A stretch of DNA of 33,413 nucleotides, taken from Bacteroidales bacterium (GTDB lineage: Bacteria > Bacteroidota > Bacteroidia > Bacteroidales > Bacteroidaceae). The translations under genes and the position numbers were made by a program. The DNA is taken from contig SFFY01000025.1 in assembly GCA_004556745.1 (NCBI GenBank), positions 1 to 33,413 of the forward strand, in the 5' to 3' direction. Positions 15,855-24,812 of the stretch are shown one piece after another (positions within the stretch are counted from its first letter, which is position 1; each line of letters opens with the position of its first letter). The notes beneath the pieces were generated by a model. The model saw nothing but the letters and a program-made list of their open reading frames with translations, did no database searches and was not told where the DNA came from.

Positions 15855-18800
15855 ATGAAAAGATTTCTAATGCAACTGATGCTGCTGTGCGCGACTCTTC
15901 CGCTCGCGGCGCAGACCTTCTGGGACGGCACGGCGGACAAGAACCTGCCCGGCGAAGGCACCGAGGCAAGTCCCTACCTCATCAGCACGCCTGAACAACT
16001 GGCCGGACTGGCTGCCCGCGTGAACGACGACAAGGAAGACTTTGCGGGCAAGTACATCCGGCTGACGCAGGACATCTACCTGACGGAACTGGCAGAGGGT
16101 AAGGACACCCTTGACTGGGAACCCATCGGACACTCTGTCTGGAAATGGGGTGAGGAAACTGAATATGCCTACTTTCGTGGCATCTTCGATGGTGCAGGAC
16201 ATACCATCTATAATCTTTATTACGGCAAGGGAGCAGACTTCGGCGACGGCTTCGACCCCACTGACTTTGACACCGAGTTGAGCGACCTTGACTTTTCTGT
16301 ATGGGACAAAGGTCTGTTCTGCAATGTCGATGGCGGCACCATCAAGAACTTGACACTCTCAAATGCCATGATGAGCGGCGCGAGCCATGCTGCCATGATT
16401 GCCGTTTTCCTGACGGGTAACGGCACGGTGAGCAACTGCCATGTGCAGGGCAAGATGCACGGATTGCAAGTGAGCATGGGCGGCATCGTTTCCAAAAACG
16501 AGGGTTTGGTAGAGAACTGTACGGCAGAGATAGAGACTGATGTGGCAGGGATGGGCGGCATAGTCTATGAAAACCAGACGGCGGGCATTGTCCGTGACTG
16601 CTCTGCTTCGGGCTCCATCCGTTGCACGGCAGGCGGTGCCGGTGGCATAGTGGTTACCAACAGCGGACTCATCGAGCGTTGCTCTGCCTCGGTCGATATT
16701 CAGGCGCTCTATGGCACCAATGGCGCTCAGTACAATCCCCGTAGTGCAGGCGGTTTGGTCCACACGAACAATGAAAGCGGCATCATCCGCGAGTGTTCAG
16801 CCACAGGCAACCTCTGTGCCAATGGCAATGGTCAGATAGGTGGTTTCGCCGTCTATAATTACGGTCTCATCGAGTCATCGTATGCTACGGGCAGACTTAG
16901 CGACATCACCGACAAGAATACGCTGGCAGGCTCCGTAGGCATGGCCCAGTTTGTCCGCTACAATGGTGAACTGGCTCATCATTACGGCGATAATGCCTAC
17001 CCCGGCAACTGCATCAACTGCTTTACCACCAGCGTGTGCGAACTGCGACGGGACGATGACCAGAGCGAAGACTTATATATCAACAATTGCGCGGCTTTCC
17101 TCTACGAGTATAACCATGGACAGGCAGGCTTCAGAGACCCCTATCATGCCTACTCTCGTGAGATTGGTTGCTATTGGAACAAGGACGGCATACCACAGGC
17201 GGGCAGTATCAACAATCCTTACATCGGGAAGGACTGCACCATTGCATATATGCAGAGCCAAGCCTTTGTGGACGAACTGAACAAGACGGCTCGTTTCATT
17301 GGCACCAGCCAGTGGGAGTACCGTGCAGGGCAGTTGCCACGTGCCACGGGTGTATACACGAAAGATGCTTCCGACTTCTTCGATGGTGGCGACGGCTCGG
17401 AGGAGAATCCATACCTGATTGGCAACAAGGAGCAGTTGGAGAATGTTGGCTGGCTGGTGGATAATGGCTTTGACTTCTCAAAGACCTATCTGAAGCAGAC
17501 GGCAGACATTGAACTGAACATGCCGATGGCGAACTGGGGACAGGAGATGCCTACCGAATGGCAACCCATTGGCGGCACGCATGAGCATAGTCAATTGGTG
17601 AGTGTGGATTATGTATTCAAAGGCAACTACGACGGAGGTTTTCATCAGGTGAAAAACATGTACATAGACAATGTGAAGGACTTTCAGGGATTTTTCGGAA
17701 TCGTTGGAGACAGTACCACTATACGAAACCTTGGCGTGACCGATGCTTATGCCCATGCTACAAAGGTGGGCATTCTGGTGGGAAAGGTGGGAGCCGGCTA
17801 TGGTCTTATCCAATGCTGGACTTCGGGCGATGTAGAGTCGCAGGGAGTTCCTAAGAGCGGTTATGCCCAAGCCGGAGCCATCGCTGCGGAACTGGGTCGT
17901 CCGGGACGTGTGCTCAACTGCATGTCGACAGCCAGGGTTTCGAGTGGTCACGCAGGTGCCGTTTCTCCTGATACGAGGTCGTGGGCTGGCGACTCCATCG
18001 TCAACTGCATCTATGCTGGCATCATCAGCAGCAGTGCCTATCCGCCCAGTGCTTGGTTTCAATATCAGGAGAATGCGTTCCATGACAATGACGTGACAGG
18101 CATCACCTATAATGGGCAGTACGGCAGGACGACCGCATGGCTTCAGTCGAAAGAGTGTGTGAACACGCTGAACGATGCTGTCAGCCGCTGGAACGTCTCG
18201 CATGGCGAAGACCTGCAGTTGAACTACTGGCAGTGGCAGGAGGGGCAGTATCCTCATGTGTCCCCGACAGCAGATTATCAGCCTTCCGTCACCATTACTT
18301 TCGTCAGCAACGGAGGAACGGATGTCATCAATACTGTGCTGGAAGAGGGGAGTCAAGCGACGGCTCCCGGTCGCCCTGTTCGCGAAGGTTACTACTTTGC
18401 CGGATGGTACAAGGACGAGGCTCTCACGCAGTTCTTTGACTGGCAAAACACTACGCTCACGGAGAGTCTCACGCTCTATGCGAAATGGATAGAAGACCAC
18501 AGCAATGATGTGGATGTGACACCATTCAACAACAAATTCACCAAAGAATACCATATCAAGACTGTGGCGCAACTGCGAGGACTGGCACAGGTGGTGGCAG
18601 GACAATGGGATTGGAGCAACTACGACGGTACAAACCTCGACCTCACGTCCTATCAGCCTATACAATTGGTTGCACCGCGAGACTTGGAGGGCTGCACCAT
18701 CTATCTCGACAACGACCTCGTGCTCAACGACACCACCGACTGGCGGTACTGGGGGCACGACTGCTATGCGGAGCCTTGGAAGCCAATAGGTATGACTGAC

Positions 18801-20213
18801 TGGATGCCAACTGCTGGACGCAGCAAGTTCAATTGTACCTTTGATGGGCAGGGTCACACCATCAGCGGTATGTATATCGAAATGAGTGCCGTGAAAGCCT
18901 ACGACTCGCAGCGCTACTACTGGGGACTCTTCGGCGACCTCGGCGAGGGTGCCGTCATCAAGAATCTCGGTATTGAAGCCTCGGTCATCAACGGAAAAGA
19001 ATACGATGACATCGACCATTACATCGACCAGCACATGAATGCCGCCGGACTGTTGGCTGGTTATGCCTTTGGCTCCACGATTGAGAAATGCTATGCCCGT
19101 GGGCGCATTATAGAGGATGGTCGTCGCGACAAATTATGCCGGGACATTGGTGGTCTTATCGGCCAAAGTGATTACATGCGATACATCACCATGTCCGATT
19201 GCTATGCATTTGTCGATATGGAGGCTGACCTCTCGGGAGAACTTTATTTGACAGGCTATGGACTCATCGGTCAGAACTCGCCGCGCGGCACCATCACCAA
19301 CTGCTATAGCGGAGGTCAGTCATACGGAGGTCTCTCTTCATGGAATTCTTCGATGACTGTCAAAAACAGTTATTATGACAAGGAACAGCTTACAGTAGAA
19401 AACCGCAGCACGGGCACGGCCAAGTCCACCGCCGAGATGAAGCAGCAGTCCACCTACGAGGGCTGGGACTTCGAGACAGTTTGGGGCATCAGCGCCAGCA
19501 TCAACGACGGTTATCCGTTCCTGCGTCAGTTCCATCCCGACTTCAAGGAGGACGCTGTGCTGACGACGGCTCCTGCTGCCGTAGCCGGCCTCGTCTATAC
19601 GGGCGAACCCTTGACGCTCGTCACATCAGGCGCTGCCGAAGGCGGTGAAGTGCAGTATGCACTCAGTGCCGACGGCGAGTTCTCGGTCACTTTGCCGACG
19701 GCAACCAATGCCGGTGACTACACCGTCTATTATAAGGTAGCGGGCGATGACAGCCACAACAGTCTGCCCATAGCCGGTCCTGTAAACGTGAGCATTGCCA
19801 AAGCTGCAGGTGTTATATCCTTTGCTACAACAAGGGTACAAAAACTGAACACAGACGCTCCGTTTATCAACGAGTTGACAATAACAGGTGATGGAACCGT
19901 AACTTACAGCTCGGGCAATGCGGCTGTGGCAACGGTGGATGCCGAAACTGGCGAAGTGACCATCAACGGCATCGGCACGACGTCCATCACCGCCCAAGTC
20001 ATCGACGGCATCAATTACAGCTACACGAAGACCTCGGTGCGCTACGATCTGACTGTGACGGAAGACACGGCATTGGGCATCAGCGACTTGTCGGCAGAAA
20101 ATGATGCGGAAGCCGAGAACGCGCCCATCTACGACCTCATGGGTCGCCGTCTTCAGCAGAAGCCTGCGAGAGGATATTACATCCTGGGCGGGAAGAAGTA
20201 TTTCGTGAAGTAG
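15855..20213 (+). CDS. large secreted surface protein with GLUG-like and Listeria-Bacteroides repeats
   Basis: 1452 residues. A signal peptide MKRFLMQLMLLCATLPLAAQ is followed by three modules that open alike: GTEASPYLISTPEQLAGLA (about 36), GSEENPYLIGNKEQLENVG (about 514) and KEYHIKTVAQLRGLAQVV (about 895). Each continues with repeats of a GG(I/L)V-x-x-N...G-x-I-x-x-C-x-A pattern, close to GLUG motifs and predicting a beta-helix. A Listeria-Bacteroides (InlB-B/Flg_new) repeat with FVSNGGTDV and FAGWYKDEALTQFFDW sits at about 813-880. Near 1245 comes an MBG-like domain (LVYTGEPLTLVTSG...AGDYTVYYKV), then a BIG2-like segment, and the tail PIYDLMGRRLQQ...GYYILGGKKYFVK, a secretion sorting signal. 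Such proteins serve in adhesion or glycan binding; the ligand is unknown. No enzyme domain was seen. Confidence 0.9.
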   Translation: MKRFLMQLMLLCATLPLAAQTFWDGTADKNLPGEGTEASPYLISTPEQLAGLAARVNDDKEDFAGKYIRLTQDIYLTELAEGKDTLDWEPIGHSVWKWGEETEYAYFRGIFDGAGHTIYNLYYGKGADFGDGFDPTDFDTELSDLDFSVWDKGLFCNVDGGTIKNLTLSNAMMSGASHAAMIAVFLTGNGTVSNCHVQGKMHGLQVSMGGIVSKNEGLVENCTAEIETDVAGMGGIVYENQTAGIVRDCSASGSIRCTAGGAGGIVVTNSGLIERCSASVDIQALYGTNGAQYNPRSAGGLVHTNNESGIIRECSATGNLCANGNGQIGGFAVYNYGLIESSYATGRLSDITDKNTLAGSVGMAQFVRYNGELAHHYGDNAYPGNCINCFTTSVCELRRDDDQSEDLYINNCAAFLYEYNHGQAGFRDPYHAYSREIGCYWNKDGIPQAGSINNPYIGKDCTIAYMQSQAFVDELNKTARFIGTSQWEYRAGQLPRATGVYTKDASDFFDGGDGSEENPYLIGNKEQLENVGWLVDNGFDFSKTYLKQTADIELNMPMANWGQEMPTEWQPIGGTHEHSQLVSVDYVFKGNYDGGFHQVKNMYIDNVKDFQGFFGIVGDSTTIRNLGVTDAYAHATKVGILVGKVGAGYGLIQCWTSGDVESQGVPKSGYAQAGAIAAELGRPGRVLNCMSTARVSSGHAGAVSPDTRSWAGDSIVNCIYAGIISSSAYPPSAWFQYQENAFHDNDVTGITYNGQYGRTTAWLQSKECVNTLNDAVSRWNVSHGEDLQLNYWQWQEGQYPHVSPTADYQPSVTITFVSNGGTDVINTVLEEGSQATAPGRPVREGYYFAGWYKDEALTQFFDWQNTTLTESLTLYAKWIEDHSNDVDVTPFNNKFTKEYHIKTVAQLRGLAQVVAGQWDWSNYDGTNLDLTSYQPIQLVAPRDLEGCTIYLDNDLVLNDTTDWRYWGHDCYAEPWKPIGMTDWMPTAGRSKFNCTFDGQGHTISGMYIEMSAVKAYDSQRYYWGLFGDLGEGAVIKNLGIEASVINGKEYDDIDHYIDQHMNAAGLLAGYAFGSTIEKCYARGRIIEDGRRDKLCRDIGGLIGQSDYMRYITMSDCYAFVDMEADLSGELYLTGYGLIGQNSPRGTITNCYSGGQSYGGLSSWNSSMTVKNSYYDKEQLTVENRSTGTAKSTAEMKQQSTYEGWDFETVWGISASINDGYPFLRQFHPDFKEDAVLTTAPAAVAGLVYTGEPLTLVTSGAAEGGEVQYALSADGEFSVTLPTATNAGDYTVYYKVAGDDSHNSLPIAGPVNVSIAKAAGVISFATTRVQKLNTDAPFINELTITGDGTVTYSSGNAAVATVDAETGEVTINGIGTTSITAQVIDGINYSYTKTSVRYDLTVTEDTALGISDLSAENDAEAENAPIYDLMGRRLQQKPARGYYILGGKKYFVK

Positions 20214-20259
20214 AGACACGATAAACATTCATACATCTTATAACTTATCAATTATGCTT

Positions 20260-20296
20260 ATCCCGCCGCAGCGCTTGTCTGCGGCGGGATTTGTTT
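20260..20296 (+). terminator. terminator of the surface-protein gene
   Basis: ATCCCGCCGCAG pairs perfectly with CTGCGGCGGGAT around a 7-nt loop, then TTGTTT. It lies 46 bases after the stop codon. Confidence 0.9.
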
Positions 20297-20318
20297 GAAA
20301 TTTTTCCACCTGCGCCTA

Positions 20319-20415
20319 TTTTCTCCGCCAGTTGCATTTTTTTTCTCCGTTAGAGAAATTGCGTTCATAACTTATGTATGTCCGTTCATAACTTTTGAAC
20401 GGCGGTTCATAACTT
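20319..20415. repeat. second 21-bp-period array
   Basis: GTTCATAACTT occurs at 20363, 20384 and 20405, exactly 21 bp apart. Two preceding units with TTCTCCG at 20321 and 20343 sit in nearly the same phase (22 then 20 bp; 42 bp over two units). As in the array at 14616, one unit type switches to another within the same period. The unit sequences are unrelated to the first array. Confidence 0.85.
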
Positions 20416-20438
20416 AACGTGAGTTCGACGCATTTCAT

Positions 20439-20940
20439 TCAAAACAGAGTAAGCTGATTATCAAACACTCTGACGACTTGTATAGACGGTTTCTTGGGGA
20501 AGTAGCAGTAGGCGGCAATCGCCCCCAATAGGTTGGCAGCGAAGTTGCAGACAGACCTGTGTCTTGAGTGTTCCACCTGTGCGATGTTCTTGAACTCGTC
20601 GTTGACACTTTCAATAATCGCCCTCTTACGCAGCAGCACCCTGTCCGAAACGCTCATCAGAGCCCCTTTCATATTGCTCTTCAGTTTTGTGATGAGCTGA
20701 ATGCCGTCCACGAAAGGCTCTGGAAAAGATTCTTGCTGATATACCCTTTGTCTGCCACGAGCTTGTCGAATGTCATCTCGAAGAATCTCTTGTTCTCCAA
20801 AGGCTTCCTGTCATCCACATCGCCAGGTGTAACCATGAAGTTCTGCAATTCGCCTCTTTCGTTACAGATGAGGTGCAGTTTGAAACCGAAAAACCATCCC
20901 ATCGAGCACTTGCTTGTTGACTCTATAGGCTTGTTTTTTT
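20439..20940 (-). mobile_element. IS982-family transposase remnant, 5'-truncated and frameshifted
   Basis: Two frames together give the C-terminal half of an IS982-type transposase: KCSMGWFFGFKLHLICNERG, then FMVTPGDVDDRKPLENKRFF and LVADKGYISKNLF in one frame, continuing as DGIQLITKLKSNMKG, RKRAIIESVNDEFKNIAQVE and HSRHRSVCNFAANLLGAIAA in the other. The frames rejoin if one A is added to the AAA at about 20713-20715. The first ~130-150 residues, including the N-terminal part of the DDE core, are missing. No clear terminal inverted repeats were found. It ends at about 20940, just before the nrdJ region, so this insertion is old and inactive. Confidence 0.85.
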
Positions 20941-20998
20941 GTCCTTTTCTTATAAGAAACATTAACCCAAATAGGTCTGCTTTGAAAACTTTTGAGTA

Positions 20999-21028
20999 GC
21001 TTTGCTGTCGCTTTGAAGGCAGCAAAGC
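20999..21028 (+). promoter_or_regulatory. hairpin in the nrdJ leader
   Basis: GCTTTGCTG (20999-21007) and CAGCAAAGC (21020-21028) are perfect complements with a 12-nt loop, 48 bases before the proposed nrdJ start. A TTTTTT run follows 10 bases later. It does not have the conserved boxes of a cobalamin riboswitch. It may be an attenuator or an IS end. Confidence 0.4.
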
Positions 21029-21075
21029 TGCCATTATCTTTTTTGAAAAATCCTAAAAAATCTAATATTACTCTG

Positions 21076-23622
21076 GTGGAACATCAAGCTACTATTTATT
21101 CTTACGACGAGGCGTTTAAGGCCTCGCTCGACTATTTCGCCGGCGATGAACTCGCCGCGCGTGTGTGGGTGAACAAATATGCCATGAAGGACTCCTTCGG
21201 CAATATTTTCGAGAAGTCGCCCGCAGATATGCACCATCGCATCGCCTCTGAACTGGCACGCATCGAGCGCAAGTATCCTAACCCCGTGCCCGAAGAGGAG
21301 ATTTTCGATCTCATCGACCACTTCCGCTACATCATTCCCGCAGGCAGCCCCATGACGGGCATCGGCAACGATTTCCAAATCGCCTCGCTCTCCAACTGCT
21401 TCGTGATCGGCATCGACGGCGACGCCGACTCTTACGGCGCGATTATGAAGGAAGACGAGGAGCAGGTGCAGCTCATGAAAAGGCGCGGCGGCGTGGGTCA
21501 CGACCTCTCGCGCATCCGCCCCAAAGGGTCGCCCGTGAAAAACTCCGCGCTTACGTCGACGGGGCTCGTGCCGTTTATGGAGCGCTTCAGCAACTCCACG
21601 CGCGAGGTGGCGCAGGACGGACGGCGCGGCGCGCTGATGCTCAGCGTGAGCATCAAGCACCCTGACGCTGAGGCGTTTATCGACGCCAAGATGACGGAAG
21701 GCCGCGTGACGGGTGCCAACGTGAGTGTGCGCATCGACGACGAATTTATGCGCTGCGCCACGGAGGGCCAACCCTATCGCCAGCAATATCCCATCGACGC
21801 CGAAAAGCCGCAGATGGAGAAGGAAATAGATGCCGCCGCACTGTGGAAGAAAATCGTGCACAACGCTTGGAAGAGTGCAGAACCGGGCGTGCTGTTCTGG
21901 GACACGATTATCCGCGAAAGCCTGCCCGACTGCTACGCCGACCTCGGTTTTAAGACGATTTCGACAAACCCCTGCGGCGAAATTCCTCTCTGTCCCTACG
22001 ACAGCTGCCGCCTGCTGGCCATCAACCTGTACTCTTACGTGAAAAATCCGTTCACGCCGGAGGCTGAGTTCGATTTCGAGCTTTTCCGCCGCCATGTGCA
22101 GTTGGCGCAGCGCCTCATGGACGACATCATCGACCTTGAGCAGGAGAAGATTGACCGCATTCTCGAAAAGATTGCCTCCGACCCGCAGAGCGATGAGGTG
22201 AAAGCCACGGAGCGCACGCTCTGGGAGAAGATACGCCGCCGCACGGGACAGGGTCGCCGCACGGGCGTGGGCATCACCGCCGAGGGCGACATGCTCGCCG
22301 CCTTAGGGTTGCGCTACGGCACGCAGGAGGCGCTCGACTTTGCGGTGGAGGTGCAGAAAACGCTGGCACTCTCGGCCTACCGCTCGTCGGTGACGATGGC
22401 GCAGGAGCGCGGCGCGTTTGAGGTGTTCGACGCAGAGCGCGAGAAAAACAATCCCTTCATGCTCCGCATCAAGGACGCCGACCCGCAGCTCTACGCCGAC
22501 ATGGCGCAGCACGGCCGCCGCAACATTGCCTGCCTCACCATCGCCCCCACGGGCACCACGAGCCTGATGACGCAGACCACCTCGGGCATCGAGCCGGTGT
22601 TCCTGCCCGTATATACGCGCCGCCGCAAGGTGAACCCCAACGACCCGGAGGTGCGCGTGGACTTCACGGACGAGTCGGGCGACGCCTTTGAGGAATATAT
22701 CGTGTACCACCATAAGTTCCTCACCTGGATGCGTGCCAACGGCATAGACACGGAGAAGCATTACACGGCCGAGGAGATTGAGGAACTCGTGAGCCGCTCG
22801 CCTTACTATAAGGCCACCGCCAACGACGTGGACTGGCTGATGAAGGTGAAGATGCAGGGAGCAATCCAGAAATGGGTGGACCACAGCATCAGCGTGACGG
22901 TGAACCTGCCTGCCACGGTGGACGAGGAACTCGTGAACCGCCTTTACGTGGAGGCGTGGAAGTCGGGCTGCAAGGGCTGCACCATCTATCGCGACGGCTC
23001 GCGCTCGGGCGTGATGATTAGCGTGAAGAAGAAGGACGAGAAGCCCGAATTGCCCGAATGCCGTCCGCCGCAGGTGACGGAACGCCGCCCCGACGTGCTG
23101 GAATGCGACGTGGTGCGCTTCCAGAACAATAAGGACAAGTGGGTGGCATTCGTGGGTCTGCTCGACGGCGAGCCTTACGAAATCTTCACGGGCTTGCAGG
23201 ACGACGACGAGGGCATCGTGCTCCCGAAGACGGTGACGAAGGGACGCATCATCAAGAAAATCAACCCCGACGGCACGAAGCGCTACGACTTCCAGTTTGA
23301 GAACAAGCGCGGATACAAGACCACCGTGGAGGGTCTCTCGGAAAAGTTCAACAAGGAATATTGGAACTACGCCAAACTCATCTCGGGCGTGCTGCGCTAC
23401 CGCATGCCGCTGCAAAACGTGATCCGCCTCGTGGGTTCGCTGCAATTGGAAAGCGAGAACATCAACACGTGGAAGGTGGGTGTGAGCCGCGCCTTGAAGA
23501 AGTACATCACCGACGGCACCGTGGCGCAAGGGCAGAAGTGCCCGAACTGCGGCAAGGAAGAACTCGTGTACCAAGAGGGCTGCCTCATCTGTAAGAACTG
23601 CGGCGCCAGCCGTTGCGGATAG
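21076..23622 (+). CDS. nrdJ: adenosylcobalamin-dependent (class II) ribonucleotide reductase
   Basis: NrdJ makes deoxyribonucleotides from ribonucleotides using B12 and needs no oxygen, which suits an anaerobe. Conserved parts: SLSNCFVIG (first redox Cys, about 105), MKRRGGVGHDLSRIRP, STNPCGEIPLCPYDSCRL (second Cys, about 297), APTGTTSLMTQTTSGIEPVF (about 491), GCKGCTIYRDGSR, and a C-terminal CPNCGKEELVYQEGCLICKNCG (about 821-845) metal/redox tail. With a GTG start at 21076 (MEHQATIYSYDEAF) the product is 848 residues. A TTG at 20992 gives 28 more residues that overlap the hairpin and do not resemble the family. The start is uncertain because IS remains abut it. No SD sequence is seen, usual in Bacteroidetes. 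Confidence 0.93.
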   Translation: MEHQATIYSYDEAFKASLDYFAGDELAARVWVNKYAMKDSFGNIFEKSPADMHHRIASELARIERKYPNPVPEEEIFDLIDHFRYIIPAGSPMTGIGNDFQIASLSNCFVIGIDGDADSYGAIMKEDEEQVQLMKRRGGVGHDLSRIRPKGSPVKNSALTSTGLVPFMERFSNSTREVAQDGRRGALMLSVSIKHPDAEAFIDAKMTEGRVTGANVSVRIDDEFMRCATEGQPYRQQYPIDAEKPQMEKEIDAAALWKKIVHNAWKSAEPGVLFWDTIIRESLPDCYADLGFKTISTNPCGEIPLCPYDSCRLLAINLYSYVKNPFTPEAEFDFELFRRHVQLAQRLMDDIIDLEQEKIDRILEKIASDPQSDEVKATERTLWEKIRRRTGQGRRTGVGITAEGDMLAALGLRYGTQEALDFAVEVQKTLALSAYRSSVTMAQERGAFEVFDAEREKNNPFMLRIKDADPQLYADMAQHGRRNIACLTIAPTGTTSLMTQTTSGIEPVFLPVYTRRRKVNPNDPEVRVDFTDESGDAFEEYIVYHHKFLTWMRANGIDTEKHYTAEEIEELVSRSPYYKATANDVDWLMKVKMQGAIQKWVDHSISVTVNLPATVDEELVNRLYVEAWKSGCKGCTIYRDGSRSGVMISVKKKDEKPELPECRPPQVTERRPDVLECDVVRFQNNKDKWVAFVGLLDGEPYEIFTGLQDDDEGIVLPKTVTKGRIIKKINPDGTKRYDFQFENKRGYKTTVEGLSEKFNKEYWNYAKLISGVLRYRMPLQNVIRLVGSLQLESENINTWKVGVSRALKKYITDGTVAQGQKCPNCGKEELVYQEGCLICKNCGASRCG

Positions 23623-23640
23623 TATTTGGTAATTAAAAAA

Positions 23641-23684
23641 AACGACAACAAGGATGGCCTTTTTCGGCTGTCTTTGTTGCCGTT
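23641..23684 (+). terminator. hairpin after nrdJ
   Basis: AACGACAACAAGGA (23641) pairs with TCTTTGTTGCCGTT (23671) with a few mismatches. No T-run follows, so termination may be partial and folB could be read through. Confidence 0.55.
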
Positions 23685-23697
23685 GTTATATAAATAA

Positions 23698-24084
23698 ATG
23701 TCCGAAATAAAATTGACACAGGCGGCCATACGTTTGCGCCGCATGGCGTTTTATGCTTATCATGGCGTGCTGCAGCAAGAGCGTGCCGTGGGTGGGGAAT
23801 ATTGGGTGGACCTCACGCTCTATCCCGACGACATCAGCCTGGCAGTGCAAGACGACCGCCTCGACGGCACCATCAACTACGCCGAAGCCTACGAAATAGT
23901 GCGGCGCGAAATGGCGCAGCCCTCCGCCCTGCTTGAACACGTGGGCGGACGCATTGCCCGCAGCCTTTTTGCTGCTTTCGGTTCTTTGCAGCGCATCGAG
24001 GTGGAAGTGTGCAAAGTCAATCCGCCCATGGGCGCGGCCTGCCAAGGGGCTTCGGTGAAACTGGTGTTTGAAAGCGCTTCTTGA
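23698..24084 (+). CDS. folB: dihydroneopterin aldolase
   Basis: 128 residues. FolB converts 7,8-dihydroneopterin to 6-hydroxymethyl-dihydropterin and glycolaldehyde in folate synthesis. The family layout is clear: RLRRMAFYAYHGVLQQER with the conserved F-Y-A-x-H-G, GGEYWVDLTLYPD, TINYAEAYEIVRREM (the TxxY/NYAE motif), LLEHVGGRIARSLF with the conserved Glu, and VEVCKVNPPMGA with the catalytic Lys-x-x-P-P. The start is an ATG 13 bases after the nrdJ hairpin. It ends 22 bases before the HAD gene, so the two are probably co-transcribed. Confidence 0.95.
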   Translation: MSEIKLTQAAIRLRRMAFYAYHGVLQQERAVGGEYWVDLTLYPDDISLAVQDDRLDGTINYAEAYEIVRREMAQPSALLEHVGGRIARSLFAAFGSLQRIEVEVCKVNPPMGAACQGASVKLVFESAS

Positions 24085-24106
24085 CCCCTCTACTAAATTA
24101 CATCCT

Positions 24107-24766
24107 ATGCTCTATATATTCGACTTCGACGGCACCATTGCCGACACGGCGGCGGGCATCGTGCGCACCATGCAGGCCACGTTTCTGGAATGTGGCTATC
24201 AAGAGCCGCAACCCGAGGCTATACGCACCACAATCGGTCTGCCCCTCTCACGCGCCATTGCCCAACTCGCACACCTGCCCGAGGGCGAGGCACTCGACAT
24301 CGCCACCGCCACGTATCGTCGCCTCTTTGAGTGCATTGGCACCGTGGGCGTGACGCTGTTTCCCGGCGTGCGCGAAACGTTGCAGCAGCTACATGATGCA
24401 GGGCATGTGCTGACGATTGCCACAGGGCGCGGGCACGTGTCGGCCGAGAACTTCTGCCGCGATATGGGCATCTTGCCACTCCTTTCGGACATCGTGGCAG
24501 ACGAAGACGTGGTGAACAAGAAACCCCACGCCGAACCGGTGCTGGTGCTGCTCGAACGGCATGGGGCAAAACCCGGCGATGCCTTGGTGGTGGGCGACAC
24601 CGACTACGACATCCTGATGGGCAAGGCGGCAGGCGTGAAAACCTGCGGCGTTACCTACGGCAACCACTCCCGCGAGCGGCTCTCGGCTGCGGGGGCTGAC
24701 TTTATAATAGATGATTTTAGGGAACTTTTGTGCAAGGTGAGAGCAGAGTCCGACAAACTTGTTTGA
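24107..24766 (+). CDS. HAD-family phosphatase, phosphoglycolate phosphatase-like
   Basis: 219 residues from the ATG at 24107 (MLYIFDFDGTIADTAAG). A TTG at 24068 overlaps folB and is not favoured. HAD motif I is DFDGTIAD with both aspartates; motif II is TIATGRG; motif III/IV is KKPHAEP and VVGDTDYDILMGKAAG. The helical cap (about residues 20-85) marks the Gph/beta-phosphoglucomutase branch; substrate cannot be told. The last ~11 residues (CKVRAESDKLV) and the TGA stop are encoded by copy 3 of the dispersed 70-bp repeat, so the protein has a repeat-derived tail after DFRELL. Confidence 0.88.
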   Translation: MLYIFDFDGTIADTAAGIVRTMQATFLECGYQEPQPEAIRTTIGLPLSRAIAQLAHLPEGEALDIATATYRRLFECIGTVGVTLFPGVRETLQQLHDAGHVLTIATGRGHVSAENFCRDMGILPLLSDIVADEDVVNKKPHAEPVLVLLERHGAKPGDALVVGDTDYDILMGKAAGVKTCGVTYGNHSRERLSAAGADFIIDDFRELLCKVRAESDKLV

Positions 24767-24790
24767 TCGGGCTATGCCGAGCCGCAGCCA
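24730..24790. repeat. dispersed ~70-bp repeat, copy 3
   Basis: GTGCAAGGTGAGAGCAG (24730) and ATGCCGAGCCGCAGCC (24774) match copies 1 and 2. A central perfect hairpin CAAACTTGTTTG lies between. The terminal AAGATAG/CTATCTT are missing here, so it lacks the promoter-like end. The left part is translated as the end of the HAD protein. Confidence 0.8.
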
Positions 24791-24812
24791 AAAGTGCATT
24801 TTATATGAACTT

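Noticed and set aside
17478..19034. A 518-residue minus-strand frame inside the surface-protein gene
   Set aside because: It is antisense to a continuous repeat protein with signal peptide and sorting tail.
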